The notes below the pieces were generated by a model that was not told the origin of the DNA, made no database searches, and was given only the letters and a program-made list of their open reading frames with translations. A program made the translations under genes and the position numbers. Positions 17,297 to 27,673 of a stretch of 64,000 nt of DNA are shown here, in pieces. Numbering within the stretch: the stretch's first letter is position 1; every line of letters begins with the position of its first letter. The stretch comes from Candidatus Marispirochaeta associata (lineage in GTDB: Bacteria; Spirochaetota; Spirochaetia; JC444; Marispirochaetaceae): assembly GCA_001749745.1 (NCBI GenBank), contig JWTM01000424.1:434001-498000 (forward strand), read 5' to 3'.

Positions 17297-17325
17297 ATTA
17301 TAACCCTCATAGCGAGGGGAGTAAA
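17297..17325 (-). promoter_or_regulatory. Strong sigma-70 promoter of the patatin gene
   Basis: On the minus strand TTTACT (17320-17325), 17 bases, TATAAT (17297-17302). The -10 is a full consensus match and lies ten bases before the ATG at 17286, so the transcript has almost no leader. Confidence 0.7.
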
Positions 17326-17339
17326 CCGGAAGGAGAGAG

Positions 17340-17997
17340 ATGTCTAATCTAAAATGTAACTTGAAATTTGTCCACGAGGAGTATATCAACCTCGAGAATC
17401 CTCAGACCCGTAGTTTCCTGCGGGAAGACCCGAAGAGTGTTCTACGGAATGGCAAAGAGCGGCTTATTATAGACGAGGCGCAACGGGAGCCGGAGGTTTT
17501 CTCTGATAGTGAGAAGATTCCGGGTCAATTCATTCTTACCGGGAGCAATCAGCCGGAGCTGGGAGAGGCGGTTTCCCAATCCCTTGCGGGGAGGTCGGCG
17601 TCAGCTCTACGACCCTCGCCGGCTGGCTCTCCGTCTTGGAAGCCTCCTTTCTTATTCTTAAGCTTCATCCCTATCATGCAAACCTGGGTAAGCGTTTGGT
17701 GAAAACTCCCAAGATCTATTTTACCGAACCGGGGCTGCTTGCCTGGCTCCTGCAAATCGATACTCCCGACCAGGTAGCGCGGGATCCCCTGCTGGGAAGT
17801 ATCTTTGAGAACATGGTCGTTATGGAGGCGGTTAAAGCAGCCTTCAACCGGGGGGAATCTCCTCGTCTCTCCTTCTACCGGGACAAGGCGGGATTTGAGA
17901 TCGACCTTCTTCGGGAGTGTCAACGACAGCCCTTCGCGATCGAGATAAAAGCGGGGACAACCTTTGTCCCGGGTAGTCCGACATCACCGGATCGGCT
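17340..17997 (+). pseudogene. Broken AAA_14/DUF4143 ATPase
   Basis: The first frame (from 17340) matches the part after the P-loop: YINLENPQTRSFLREDP, RLIIDEAQREPEVFSD and GQFILTGSNQPELGEAVSQS. It leaves the family near 17600, where a second frame takes over with GWLSVLEASFLILKLHPYHA, RLVKTPKIYFTEPGLLAWLL and the DUF4143 nuclease-like end (RDKAGFEIDLL ... FAIEIKAG). The Walker A region and roughly 200 central residues are missing, and the end is cut by the glycosylase gene. It cannot encode a working ATPase. Such ATPases are often mobile or toxin-like accessory genes. Confidence 0.85.
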
Positions 17998-18501
17998 ATG
18001 CTCACTCCCGTGGAACGTATCGTCTCTTTTCCCCCAATTATAGCGCCCGATGCCCGGGTGCTGATTCTCGGCTCCATGCCCGGGGTCGAGTCCCTGCGCC
18101 GAGCGGAGTACTATGCCCATCCGCGGAACGCCTTCTGGCCGATCATGGCCGAGCTATTACGTACAGAGTCTCCCGCGGATTACGCAGGTCGGTGTCGCTT
18201 GATTCGGGAGAACCGTTTGGCCCTCTGGGACGTCTGCGGGAGCTGCGAGCGAGAGGGGAGTCTCGATCAGCGCATCCGGGAGCCGGTTCCTAACGACTTT
18301 GAGGCCCTCTTCGTCGAGCATAAGGGGATTCGGCAAATCTTCTTCAACGGCGCCAAGGCGGAGGAGCTCTTCCGGCGGCTGGTCGCGGCGCCTAAAGGAG
18401 TCGGCCTGACCCGGCTGCCGTCGACAAGCCCCGCCCATACGATGCGCTATGAGGAGAAGATCGCGGCCTGGCGGGCGGTGGCCCGGGCCTTGGAATCTTA
18501 A
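17998..18501 (+). CDS. Hypoxanthine/uracil-DNA glycosylase, UDG family 6 type
   Basis: 167 residues. LILGSMPGVESLRRAEYYAH followed by PRNAFWPIM is the hallmark of the family-6 (HDG) glycosylases annotated as DNA-deoxyinosine glycosylase; LPSTSPAHT is the second active-site loop. It would remove hypoxanthine (deaminated adenine) or related bases from DNA. The start overlaps the tail of the broken ATPase, so no operon is implied. The stop overlaps the stop of the convergent aldehyde dehydrogenase through a shared TTAA. Confidence 0.85.
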   Translation: MLTPVERIVSFPPIIAPDARVLILGSMPGVESLRRAEYYAHPRNAFWPIMAELLRTESPADYAGRCRLIRENRLALWDVCGSCEREGSLDQRIREPVPNDFEALFVEHKGIRQIFFNGAKAEELFRRLVAAPKGVGLTRLPSTSPAHTMRYEEKIAAWRAVARALES

Positions 18502-19871
18502 GAGAAGATCCGGTGCAATAGCTTGTAGGCCCCCTCCCTGTAGGGGGGGAACTTCAAGGGCAGGTTGAACCAGGTCGGGGTGGTGACGATTGATTTGTAG
18601 TGGCTCATGGCGTCGAAGCCGGCCTTCCCGTGGTAGCTGCCGTTTCCCGAGGGGCCGAGGCCGCCGAAGGGGAGGGCAGGGTTTACCAGGTGCATTACGG
18701 TGTCGTTGACGCAGCCCCCGCCGAAGGGGACCCGGGAGAGCAAGCACTCTTTTACCTCCCGGGAGCGAGTAAAGAGGTAGAACGCCAAGGGCTTCGGCCG
18801 CCGGGCGAGCTCTTCCGCTGCCTCGTCGAGGGTCTCGTAGGGAATAACCGGCAGGATCGGTCCGAAGATCTCCTGAGCCAGCAGGGGCGAGTCGGGCCTG
18901 GTCACCCGTATCATGGTCGGTTCGATTTTCAGACTTTGCCCGTCGGTTCGTCCCCCGGCGAGGATCTCGCCGTCGGCGAGCATGGCCGCCACGGTCTCGT
19001 ACCGCTTCTGATTCACCATGGATCCGTAATCACTACTCTGAAGCGCTCCGGAGGGGAAGAACTCCCCCCAGACGCGGGCTATCTCGTCGATCAAGCTCTG
19101 CTCGACCTCTCGATGTACCAAGAGGTAATCCGGAGCGACGCAGGTCTGCCCGGCGTTGAGGATCTTCCCGAAAGCGATGCGTTTGGCCGCCGAGGATATC
19201 TCGGCGTCTTTATGCACCACCGCCGGGCTCTTTCCTCCCAGTTCGAGGGTCACCGGGATATGCCGCTCGGCGGCCATGACGCCGATAATCCTCCCCACCT
19301 CGACGCTCCCGGTAAAGAAGATGTGGTCGAAGTGTTCCTCTTTAATCAGCGCGGGCACTAGTTCCCGGCCGTCGCCCAGGACGGTCGTAACGGTCTCATC
19401 TGGAAAGGCGTCGCCGATGAGGGCGGCGATAGCGTCGGCCACGCTCGGGGTTAGCTCGGAAGGTTTAAGCACCGCGCTGTTGCCGGCCGCGAGGGCGGCC
19501 ACGAGGGGGGCGATCTGCAGCTGAACCGGATAGTTCCAGGGGGCGATGATAAAGACCCGGCCCACCGGAACCGGTAGCACTCTACTCCGGGAGGGCCACA
19601 TCACCAGGGGCGTGGGGATGCGTTTGACCCGCATCCAGCGGCGCAGATGTTTAAGGGCGTAATTGATCTCCCCATAGAGAAAGCCGATTTCCGTGGCGTA
19701 GGATTCGAAGCGACTCTTCCCCAGGTCCTCCTCGAGGGCGCGGATCAGCGCCTTCTCGTGGCGGGCCAAGGTCTCTTTAAGGGTCTGTAGGTTCCTTCGT
19801 CTTTCGTGTATGGAGGGCGGGGTTATCAATTCGGGCCCGGATCTCTCCGGGCAGCTAGCGCTTTTGCTCAT
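18498..19871 (-). CDS. Aldehyde dehydrogenase (ALDH3-like)
   Basis: About 457 residues. The catalytic Glu is in LELGGKSPAVV and the nucleophile Cys in NAGQTCVAPDYLL; WNYPVQLQIAPLVAALAAGN is the class-3 type cofactor region. The C-terminus (SHYKSIVTTPTWFNLP...) also fits class 3, which oxidises medium or long-chain aldehydes with NAD(P). Start set to the ATG at 19871 (MSKSASCPERSG) because the longer frame runs into the sua5 gene; no strong ribosome site is visible. It follows sua5 on the same strand with about 56 bases between. Confidence 0.9.
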   Translation of the reverse strand: MSKSASCPERSGPELITPPSIHERRRNLQTLKETLARHEKALIRALEEDLGKSRFESYATEIGFLYGEINYALKHLRRWMRVKRIPTPLVMWPSRSRVLPVPVGRVFIIAPWNYPVQLQIAPLVAALAAGNSAVLKPSELTPSVADAIAALIGDAFPDETVTTVLGDGRELVPALIKEEHFDHIFFTGSVEVGRIIGVMAAERHIPVTLELGGKSPAVVHKDAEISSAAKRIAFGKILNAGQTCVAPDYLLVHREVEQSLIDEIARVWGEFFPSGALQSSDYGSMVNQKRYETVAAMLADGEILAGGRTDGQSLKIEPTMIRVTRPDSPLLAQEIFGPILPVIPYETLDEAAEELARRPKPLAFYLFTRSREVKECLLSRVPFGGGCVNDTVMHLVNPALPFGGLGPSGNGSYHGKAGFDAMSHYKSIVTTPTWFNLPLKFPPYREGAYKLLHRIFS

Positions 19872-19927
19872 GCGCTTAAGATACTGATTCGAATCGATGA
19901 GGGAAACACGGCGAGCCGGCGGATCTG

Positions 19928-21280
<1,353 letters not shown>

Positions 21281-21360
21281 CGGAGGGATACCTTACGGCA
21301 GAGCCGCGGCCCGCGTCAAGATAGCTCTCGAAGGCAAGAAGCTCCAAATCCGGAAATTGC

Positions 21361-21375
21361 TAACAAAAATTGTTA
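21361..21375. promoter_or_regulatory. Perfect inverted repeat TAACAA-AAA-TTGTTA upstream of msrA
   Basis: A 6-bp inverted repeat with three-base spacer lies 41 bases before the msrA ATG, in the sua5/msrA divergent gap, next to TTGCTA and TAATAG boxes that could form a weak promoter. It is a candidate repressor site; the regulator is unknown. Confidence 0.45.
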
Positions 21376-21416
21376 TATTAATAGTAACGAAGGGGAGGGA
21401 ATTCTAAGGAGTTCAT

Positions 21417-22064
21417 ATGCGCAATTCGATCTTTATACTGATTCTCGCGGCTTTAATGGCCCTGCTGATCTATGCCGGCGGTGAACAGGAGAGCGATTCG
21501 CCTCCGGTTACCGATACGGAAATAGACCTCGACGATCCCTCCCTGGCCACTGCGGTATTTGCCGGCGGCTGTTTCTGGTGTACCGAAGCCGATTTCGAGA
21601 AGCTCGACGGGGTGGTCGAGGCTGTTTCAGGTTATGCCGGGGGGGATGAAGAGAATCCGACCTATCAGCAGGTTGCCGCCGGCGCCACCGGACATATCGA
21701 ATCGGTTATGGTCTACTACGATCCTGAGCAGGTCAGCTACCGGGAGCTGGTTGATTACCACTGGCGTTATATCGATCCTACCGATCCGGATGGCCAGTTC
21801 GTCGATCGGGGGCCCCATTACCGCACGGCCATCTTCTACGAGAACCAGGAGCAGCTCAACATCGCCCGGGAGTCGCGTCAGCGGCTTATTGATTCGGGTG
21901 TTTTCGAAGAGGATATCGTCACGGACTTTATCCCCTTAACCCGCTTTTGGGTGGCCGAGGAGTATCATCAGGACTACTACCTCAAAAACTCGATGCGCTA
22001 CAACTTCTACCGTAGCGGTTCAGGTCGTGATCAGTTCTTGGAAGAGGTCTGGGGGGCGGAATAG
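21417..22064 (+). CDS. msrA: Exported peptide-methionine (S)-S-oxide reductase
   Basis: 215 residues. A signal peptide ends at Ala20 and the mature protein would start GGEQESDSPP. The MsrA domain has catalytic Cys52 in AGGCFWCTEADF, followed by GVVEAVSGYAGG, HWRYIDPTDPDGQFVDRG and HYRTAIFY. It repairs oxidised methionine in periplasmic proteins, whereas most MsrA are cytoplasmic. AAGGAG precedes the start. No msrB is adjacent. The 3' end overlaps the convergent kinase gene by 34 bases. The second Cys, C55, may serve as resolving residue; the C-terminal Cys seen in many MsrA is absent. Confidence 0.93.
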   Translation: MRNSIFILILAALMALLIYAGGEQESDSPPVTDTEIDLDDPSLATAVFAGGCFWCTEADFEKLDGVVEAVSGYAGGDEENPTYQQVAAGATGHIESVMVYYDPEQVSYRELVDYHWRYIDPTDPDGQFVDRGPHYRTAIFYENQEQLNIARESRQRLIDSGVFEEDIVTDFIPLTRFWVAEEYHQDYYLKNSMRYNFYRSGSGRDQFLEEVWGAE

Positions 22065-23932
22065 TCCTCATTTCGGGGCATGAAGATGTTAAATACCTTC
22101 TGTCCCTCTCCCTGAACAAAGGTAATACGTCCGTCGATCTGTTCCGCCAAGGTTATGAGGATCTCCATCCCTAAGGTCCCCCCGTCCGCGGTGAGGGGGT
22201 CGGCGGCTGCCGGCGCCCCGTTATCGCCGACGCTCAAGAGCAGCGTATCTACGCCGCTATGCTTCAGCGGGCCGAAACCGACCTGAATAACGGGGCTTTC
22301 TATCGCCTCGGGAAAGGCGTGCTTCGAAGCATTGGTCACCAGCTCGGTTATAATCAGACCCAACACCCCTGCCGTAGAGGGAGAGATGTGCTGGGGTTCT
22401 ATCTTCGTCTCTATACGAATGGGTCTGCCTTGGGGGGTGGCGGGACTGAGAATCTTGAGTAGATTATCTGCGTAGTAGGAAAAGTCGAGCCGATCCGATT
22501 CCTCGCCGCGGAAGAGTGTTTCATGTACCAGGGCGATGGAGGAGATCTTGTTCTCTAAGAGCTCGAACTCCTGCTGTACATCGGGATCATTGCTCCGTCC
22601 GGCGGCCAGACCGGTGAGTCCGGCCACGATACTCAGATTGTTCTTAATGCGGTGATTCATCTCGTGCAGCAAGAGCCGGCTGCTTTCATACTGCTTCTCC
22701 AGCAACTCCTGAGCCTTGCGCTCCTGAGTTATGTCCTCGGCGATATTGATCAGAAGGGGTTGCGTGTCGGGATTCAAAATCGGATAGCTCCGAATCCGTA
22801 CCCAGCGCTCGGGTTCTCCGGTGAGCCGCCTCTCAAGCTGGGTCGGTTTGCGGGTCTCCCGAGTGTCATTGCCGCTGGACTCGATCGGATCGAATAGCGC
22901 TGCAATCTCCTTCTCCGCATCCTCCGATTCCAGCCGGAAGAGCGAGGTAAAACGGGGATTGATATAGATAATCTGCTGGGGTTCGATGGATTCGATCCAG
23001 ACCGCCTCGTTCATTGCATCCGCCAGCTGCTGCAGCATCTCCTCGCGCTGTAGGAAGGCCGCCGAAAGACGCTGCTCCTTGCTTACGTCCCTGAGGATGA
23101 GGCTCACGCGCTCCTTGCTCTCCCCGCTGTTGCGGTAGGCCACCATCCGAAGGCGTAGATCGGAGCTAAAGGTGATCAACCTGCTTCGCGAGGCCTCTCC
23201 CTTAATCTCTTCCAGGGTTCTCAACATTTCTGCTGTTCCCTTCCGTTCCGCCGGCGGAAGAAGGTCGCTGAAGGTAGCGCCGATTGCCGATTGCCGGTCC
23301 AGACCGATCTGTGAGATTGCATGGTTGGCGAAGATCACCTTCAGATCCCGGTCTAATCCCAGATAGATGTCCGGACGGAACTCCTCCAACGGCTGATGAT
23401 CAACCGCCTCGAGGTAATCTCCCTCCGCTTTGCGGAATCTCGCTTCTTCACCTCTGGAATTACGCTCCTCGTTTTTAATCAGCTCCGGAACGATGCGCTG
23501 AATGCATCTTCCGATCATCTCCAGCCGTTCGAGCTCCTCTTTGCCGGCCGATTCTGAGCGGTAAAAAACTATCAGGTTTCCCAAGGTCTCTCCCGCCGAC
23601 CAGATTCCCCGGGCATATACGGACTGAACCCCGCTTAGCTTCTCCACGGCCGCTATAGCTCGTCCCGGAAGCTGTTCGGCTGCAACCTCTTGCAGGCTGC
23701 CGATATACTCGAATTGTTCAAGGGTGATGAATCTGCGGGCCTGGTCATCCAGTTCCCAGCCGGCGGAGAGGAAGTCAAAGTTCATGATGCGGGAAGCGAG
23801 CTGGATTAAACGGGAGTTACCGGAAATCGCCTTGGTTACGGTGATGCCCCGCTCGGGATAGTAGAGGTTGAGGATGGCGTAGGAGGCTCCGGTTCCGACC
23901 AGGAGCATATCCGTGAGGGACGAGTATACCAT
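22031..23932 (-). CDS. Cytoplasmic multi-PAS sensor histidine kinase (HisKA_2)
   Basis: 633 residues with no membrane helix. An N-terminal ~170-residue GAF-like part (YAILNLYYPERGITVTKAIS) is followed by two PAS units (DIYLGLDRDLKVIFANHAIS; EAVWIESIEPQQIIYINPRF) and a HisKA_2 H-box LLHEMNHRIKNNLSIVAGL. The HATPase domain has ELVTNASKHAF as N-box and VGDNGAP as a reduced G-box. It senses an intracellular signal and phosphorylates an unidentified regulator, since none is adjacent. Alternative ATG eight codons further in; neither start has a good ribosome site. Confidence 0.88.
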   Translation of the reverse strand: MVYSSLTDMLLVGTGASYAILNLYYPERGITVTKAISGNSRLIQLASRIMNFDFLSAGWELDDQARRFITLEQFEYIGSLQEVAAEQLPGRAIAAVEKLSGVQSVYARGIWSAGETLGNLIVFYRSESAGKEELERLEMIGRCIQRIVPELIKNEERNSRGEEARFRKAEGDYLEAVDHQPLEEFRPDIYLGLDRDLKVIFANHAISQIGLDRQSAIGATFSDLLPPAERKGTAEMLRTLEEIKGEASRSRLITFSSDLRLRMVAYRNSGESKERVSLILRDVSKEQRLSAAFLQREEMLQQLADAMNEAVWIESIEPQQIIYINPRFTSLFRLESEDAEKEIAALFDPIESSGNDTRETRKPTQLERRLTGEPERWVRIRSYPILNPDTQPLLINIAEDITQERKAQELLEKQYESSRLLLHEMNHRIKNNLSIVAGLTGLAAGRSNDPDVQQEFELLENKISSIALVHETLFRGEESDRLDFSYYADNLLKILSPATPQGRPIRIETKIEPQHISPSTAGVLGLIITELVTNASKHAFPEAIESPVIQVGFGPLKHSGVDTLLLSVGDNGAPAAADPLTADGGTLGMEILITLAEQIDGRITFVQGEGQKVFNIFMPRNEDYSAPQTSSKN

Positions 23933-23972
23933 GCTACTAAGTATATGTAACCGGTACCGGGTGTCAAATTTT

Positions 23973-25418
23973 TTAAAGGCTTACGATTCGATCGCGACCG
24001 GCCTTTTTCGCCCGGTAGAGGGCCCGGTCCGCCCGTCCCAAGAGATCCTCGACCCCCTCATTTTCCTGAAGTTCCACGATCCCCATACTCAACGAGACCT
24101 TATAGGATTCATTTTCTCTCCCGTCGATCCTGACCGAGAAGGCATAACGGAGGCGTTCGGCTAAAATTCTTGCCTGTCCGGCCTCGGCCTCGATGACGAT
24201 GACAAACTCATCGCCCCCCCAGCGGGCCAGTAGATCGTCGGGACGCTTCGTCTCTTCGATAGTGTTGGTCAGCAACTTCAGGAGCCGGTCTCCGGCCTGG
24301 TGCCCGCGGGAGTCGTTGAGGCGCTTGAAGTGGTCTATATCGATCATAATCATAGAGACCGGTGTCCCGTAGCGGCCGAAGCGGTAGACCATGCGCTCGA
24401 CTCGATTGCCGAATTCCCGTCGGTTGGCACAGCCGGTAAGGGTATCGGTCGTAGCCAGCTCCTCAAGTTTGCGGTGGTAGTAGGTAACCGCCAGGGCACT
24501 CAAGAGGATGATCATCATGGTGGCCGCCAGCCCGATAATAACCGTTCGGACGAGGTTGGCTCTCGTGGATGCCATCAGACTCTGCTGATCCTGCTCGACA
24601 ATCAGGAACCAGTCGATTTCCGGGATGTAGCGAGCCGTAATCAGGACGGTACCCCGGGGTCCTTCGTAGGTGGCATCCAGCGGTTCCTGGTTGATTTGCA
24701 GCAGCTCGTCGGCAATCTCGGCGATTCCCTCGGTGCGGCGTATGTTTTGGCGTTCGATACGCTCCGGATTTGAGTGAACCTGGACAAGTCCGTCGTGGTC
24801 GACAAGGTATATTCGCCGCCGATACTGCTCCTGTCGCTCTTGAAAGAAGGCGGCAATGCCGTCGATCTCGATCCCTACGCCGGTCACTCCCAATAGATTC
24901 GCCTGAAAATCACTTACCCGGTAGTTGATGAAGATCGTCAGTCTTCCCTGGGCGGCCTCGTCGGAGTCCACATCCAGTTCGAAAGATTTTCCCCCTTCGA
25001 TAAAGTTGTAGAACCAGACGTCGTGGGGATCGTCCGGGTCGATCTGTTTGAGTATACCGTCATAGTGGTAGTAGTTACCGGTGACCGCCGAGACGAAGAA
25101 GACCGATTCATAGCCGTAGCTGAGGCGGATTTCACTCAGATACTGGATGATGTCGTCGGTGCGTTCCTCACCCTGGATGGCCCAGTTCTTGAGAAATGAG
25201 TCGGTTGCCATCATCGAAGAGCTGTTGATCAGGGGGAGGAACTCCTGCTGGATCTCAGAATAGATGTTATCCCGCAGCAGCGGTAGGGATGACTCGCGGA
25301 TCTCCTGGGTGAGATTGCTCTTCGAGGAGGTGTAGTTGAGCAGGATAATAACACAGAAAGCCGAGACCAGGATAAGAGCCAGTACCGTAATCAGCTGTCG
25401 ACGCACCGAGATCGTCAT
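23973..25418 (-). CDS. Diguanylate cyclase with extracytoplasmic CACHE sensor
   Basis: About 481 residues. One membrane helix near the N-terminus, a ~250-residue extracytoplasmic dCACHE-like sensor (SVFFVSAVTGNYYHYDGI ... YLVDHDGLVQVHSNPERI), a second helix and a GGDEF domain. The active site is RWGGDEF and the inhibitory site RPDD stands five residues before it, so product inhibition is expected. It makes c-di-GMP in response to an external ligand. The start at 25418 (MTISVRRQL) has a perfect GGAGGAG seven bases upstream. It is divergent from the DHH phosphoesterase gene with 98 bases between. Confidence 0.92.
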   Translation of the reverse strand: MTISVRRQLITVLALILVSAFCVIILLNYTSSKSNLTQEIRESSLPLLRDNIYSEIQQEFLPLINSSSMMATDSFLKNWAIQGEERTDDIIQYLSEIRLSYGYESVFFVSAVTGNYYHYDGILKQIDPDDPHDVWFYNFIEGGKSFELDVDSDEAAQGRLTIFINYRVSDFQANLLGVTGVGIEIDGIAAFFQERQEQYRRRIYLVDHDGLVQVHSNPERIERQNIRRTEGIAEIADELLQINQEPLDATYEGPRGTVLITARYIPEIDWFLIVEQDQQSLMASTRANLVRTVIIGLAATMMIILLSALAVTYYHRKLEELATTDTLTGCANRREFGNRVERMVYRFGRYGTPVSMIMIDIDHFKRLNDSRGHQAGDRLLKLLTNTIEETKRPDDLLARWGGDEFVIVIEAEAGQARILAERLRYAFSVRIDGRENESYKVSLSMGIVELQENEGVEDLLGRADRALYRAKKAGRDRIVSL

Positions 25419-25516
25419 CGTATATCTCCTCCGGAGATGATGATACCCGAGGGGCTTCGCCAAAGCAAGGGAGCGTCCTTTTGTAAACCGCCTATCTCCT
25501 CTATACTAAAGACAGA

Positions 25517-26563
25517 ATGCCCAAGCGAGAATCGAGAGAAAGCAGCAAGACAGCCATCCTGGAGGAGCTCGAGAAGGCGGTAAACGGGAGGAAGGAGGTC
25601 CTTATTATGACCCATACTCATCCCGACCCCGATGCGATCGCCTCGGCCGCGGCCTTGCAGTACCTGCTGAAGGAGTATTTTCAGGTTAATTCGAGCATCG
25701 CCTATAGCGGCATTATCGCTCGAGCCGAGAACCGAGCCATGGTCAAACGCCTCGAGATCCATCTGAAGCAGTACAACCGTATCAAACCGTCCCGTTACGA
25801 TGGGCTGATGTTGGTCGATTCTCAACCCGGGGCGGGAAACAACGTGCTAACAGCCGATTCAAAATGCGATCTGGTAATAGATCACCATCCCCGGCGGAAG
25901 GATACCAACGCCAAGCTGGTGGTGATCGATCAGAATATCGGCGCCACGGCTACCCTGCTCGTGCAATGGCTCGAGCAAGCCGGTCTCGACCTTCCGGTTA
26001 ATCTGGCCACAGCCCTGGCCTATGCGATCGACTCGGAGACCCAGACCATGCAGCGCGAGGCGACCGGGGCCGATATCGAGGCCTATTTAAAGGTCTATGT
26101 TCGGGCTTCTTTAAGGAAATACGGCGAGATCATCAATGCCAACCTGCCGCACTACTACTTCCTGCAGCTGGGACGGGCGCTGAACAACGCCCGGATCTAC
26201 CGCAACCTGATTACTTCTCATCTGACGACCATTAATCATCCGGAGATCGTGGCCGAAATGGCCGATTTCCTGCTCAAGCACGACCGGATCGGGACGGTGC
26301 TCTGCAGCGGACTCTTTAAGGATTCGTTGATTATCTCTATTCGGACGAGCAGCGAAAAACTGAATGCCGGGGAGCTGATCGCCAAGCTCCCTCTGGATAG
26401 GAACAATGTCGGGGGCCATGACAAGACCGCCGGGGGATTCGTATCACTCCCTAAGAACGGCGAAGGTGCAAATGAGCTGGTGACAAAGCTCGTCGCCTCC
26501 TTCGCCGGTCTAATGGGGTATGAAGAGCCGGCCTGGCGGCCCCTGTTGGATGAGGACGACTAG
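25517..26563 (+). CDS. DHH/DHHA1 phosphoesterase, NrnA-like
   Basis: 348 residues. The DHH domain shows MTHTHPDPDAIAS, LMLVDSQPG and the name motif VIDHHPRR; the DHHA1 end has GGHDKTAGGFVSLP. This is the layout of nanoRNase/pAp phosphatases, which degrade two- to five-base RNAs, including pGpG from c-di-GMP, or remove phosphate from pAp. The divergent neighbour makes c-di-GMP, which fits a role in its turnover, but pAp recycling is equally possible. A ~25-residue N-terminal helix precedes the domain. The stop is shared with the convergent outer-membrane gene through CTAG. Confidence 0.88.
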   Translation: MPKRESRESSKTAILEELEKAVNGRKEVLIMTHTHPDPDAIASAAALQYLLKEYFQVNSSIAYSGIIARAENRAMVKRLEIHLKQYNRIKPSRYDGLMLVDSQPGAGNNVLTADSKCDLVIDHHPRRKDTNAKLVVIDQNIGATATLLVQWLEQAGLDLPVNLATALAYAIDSETQTMQREATGADIEAYLKVYVRASLRKYGEIINANLPHYYFLQLGRALNNARIYRNLITSHLTTINHPEIVAEMADFLLKHDRIGTVLCSGLFKDSLIISIRTSSEKLNAGELIAKLPLDRNNVGGHDKTAGGFVSLPKNGEGANELVTKLVASFAGLMGYEEPAWRPLLDEDD

Positions 26564-27534
26564 AAGCTATAGCCGACGCCGCTGCCGACGATCAACTGCT
26601 CGGTATCGAAGAAGTCGATGTTCGAGTTCGATGCGGAATAGCTTGCCATCGCGAAGCAGGAGAGCTCCTCGATCCCGAAGATACCGGCATAGTTAAACAT
26701 CTGCATCAGGCCGAGCTCCTGGTCTTCCCGAGTTTTAGCGAAGACCGGATGTTCCTCATCAAAGAGGGTGTACCCGTAGCTAATGCCGCTCATAGACTGC
26801 AGCTGCCCGATAAAGAGCATCAGGGTGCCGCCGGCGTCATAGCGGGTTCCCGACTCCGCCGCCCCTTCCCGATCCCGGAGGGTAAGCCCGAACTGGGGCA
26901 GCACCATTACTGCGGGGTGCAACGGGAGCATGCCGGAAAGCTCGACTGCATGATCGCAGCCTTCCCGCTTCAGATCCCCATCGAGGCTCCCGGCCTCATC
27001 GTCTTCGATAGAAACGCCGCTCAGGCTGTAGTTCAGATTGATCGGCAGGGACATGATACTGTTCCAACCGAGTCCGAGCTTCAAGACCTGTGCATCCGTT
27101 GTTTTACGATCCGTACCGGTAAGATAGGGATTGCTGTAGACGGTTCTATTGGCATAGTTGACTCCTGCGGTAACGATGCCGTACTTTCCCATCCCCTTGC
27201 TTAGAACGATTCCCGGATTGCCGAGGAAGGTCTCGGGACTGGTCTGGATCGAGAGTTCCAGTTCGGCAAAATTGTAGCCGATGGTACCGTTCAGGTAAGG
27301 GAGCCAGGTTTCAACCCGTTCAGCGTCTGCGTCAAGATCGTCTATCTCGGGATTGAGCGCCTTGGATGAGAAGAGTTCGGTCGCCGGCGATTCCTGGCTG
27401 TCGGTGCCGTACAGATATCCCGCGCCGAGCTGAAACTCGCCGAAGAATCCGCGGGGAGCTTCCTGCGCGTGGAGGCTGATCGCCATGGCGATGAGCAGTA
27501 TTCCAAATAGTAGCTTTGCCGTTCTTGTCTTCAT
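26560..27534 (-). CDS. Outer-membrane beta-barrel protein (DUF2860-like)
   Basis: 324 residues. A signal peptide ends HAQ/EAP near residue 24. The mature part alternates short beta strands with polar turns (FGEFQLGAGYLYG, IGYNFAELELSIQTSP, YGIVTAGVNYANRTVYSNP) and ends VGSGVGYSF, an aromatic C-terminus typical of barrels recognised by the BAM machinery. The pattern fits DUF2860 outer-membrane proteins. The transported or bound substrate is unknown. It may be transcribed alone. Confidence 0.7.
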   Translation of the reverse strand: MKTRTAKLLFGILLIAMAISLHAQEAPRGFFGEFQLGAGYLYGTDSQESPATELFSSKALNPEIDDLDADAERVETWLPYLNGTIGYNFAELELSIQTSPETFLGNPGIVLSKGMGKYGIVTAGVNYANRTVYSNPYLTGTDRKTTDAQVLKLGLGWNSIMSLPINLNYSLSGVSIEDDEAGSLDGDLKREGCDHAVELSGMLPLHPAVMVLPQFGLTLRDREGAAESGTRYDAGGTLMLFIGQLQSMSGISYGYTLFDEEHPVFAKTREDQELGLMQMFNYAGIFGIEELSCFAMASYSASNSNIDFFDTEQLIVGSGVGYSF

Positions 27535-27673
27535 TCTTCTATTCCTTGTGCAAGCAGCGATGCTTGTTTTTCTTGAGTTGTAGGGATTAATAGCCTAAGC
27601 AGGGTGGAGGTGTTACTTTTTTTCTTTGTTCAATTTGGTGGTATATTAATCCCAGGGAGCGATAAGATATGCG

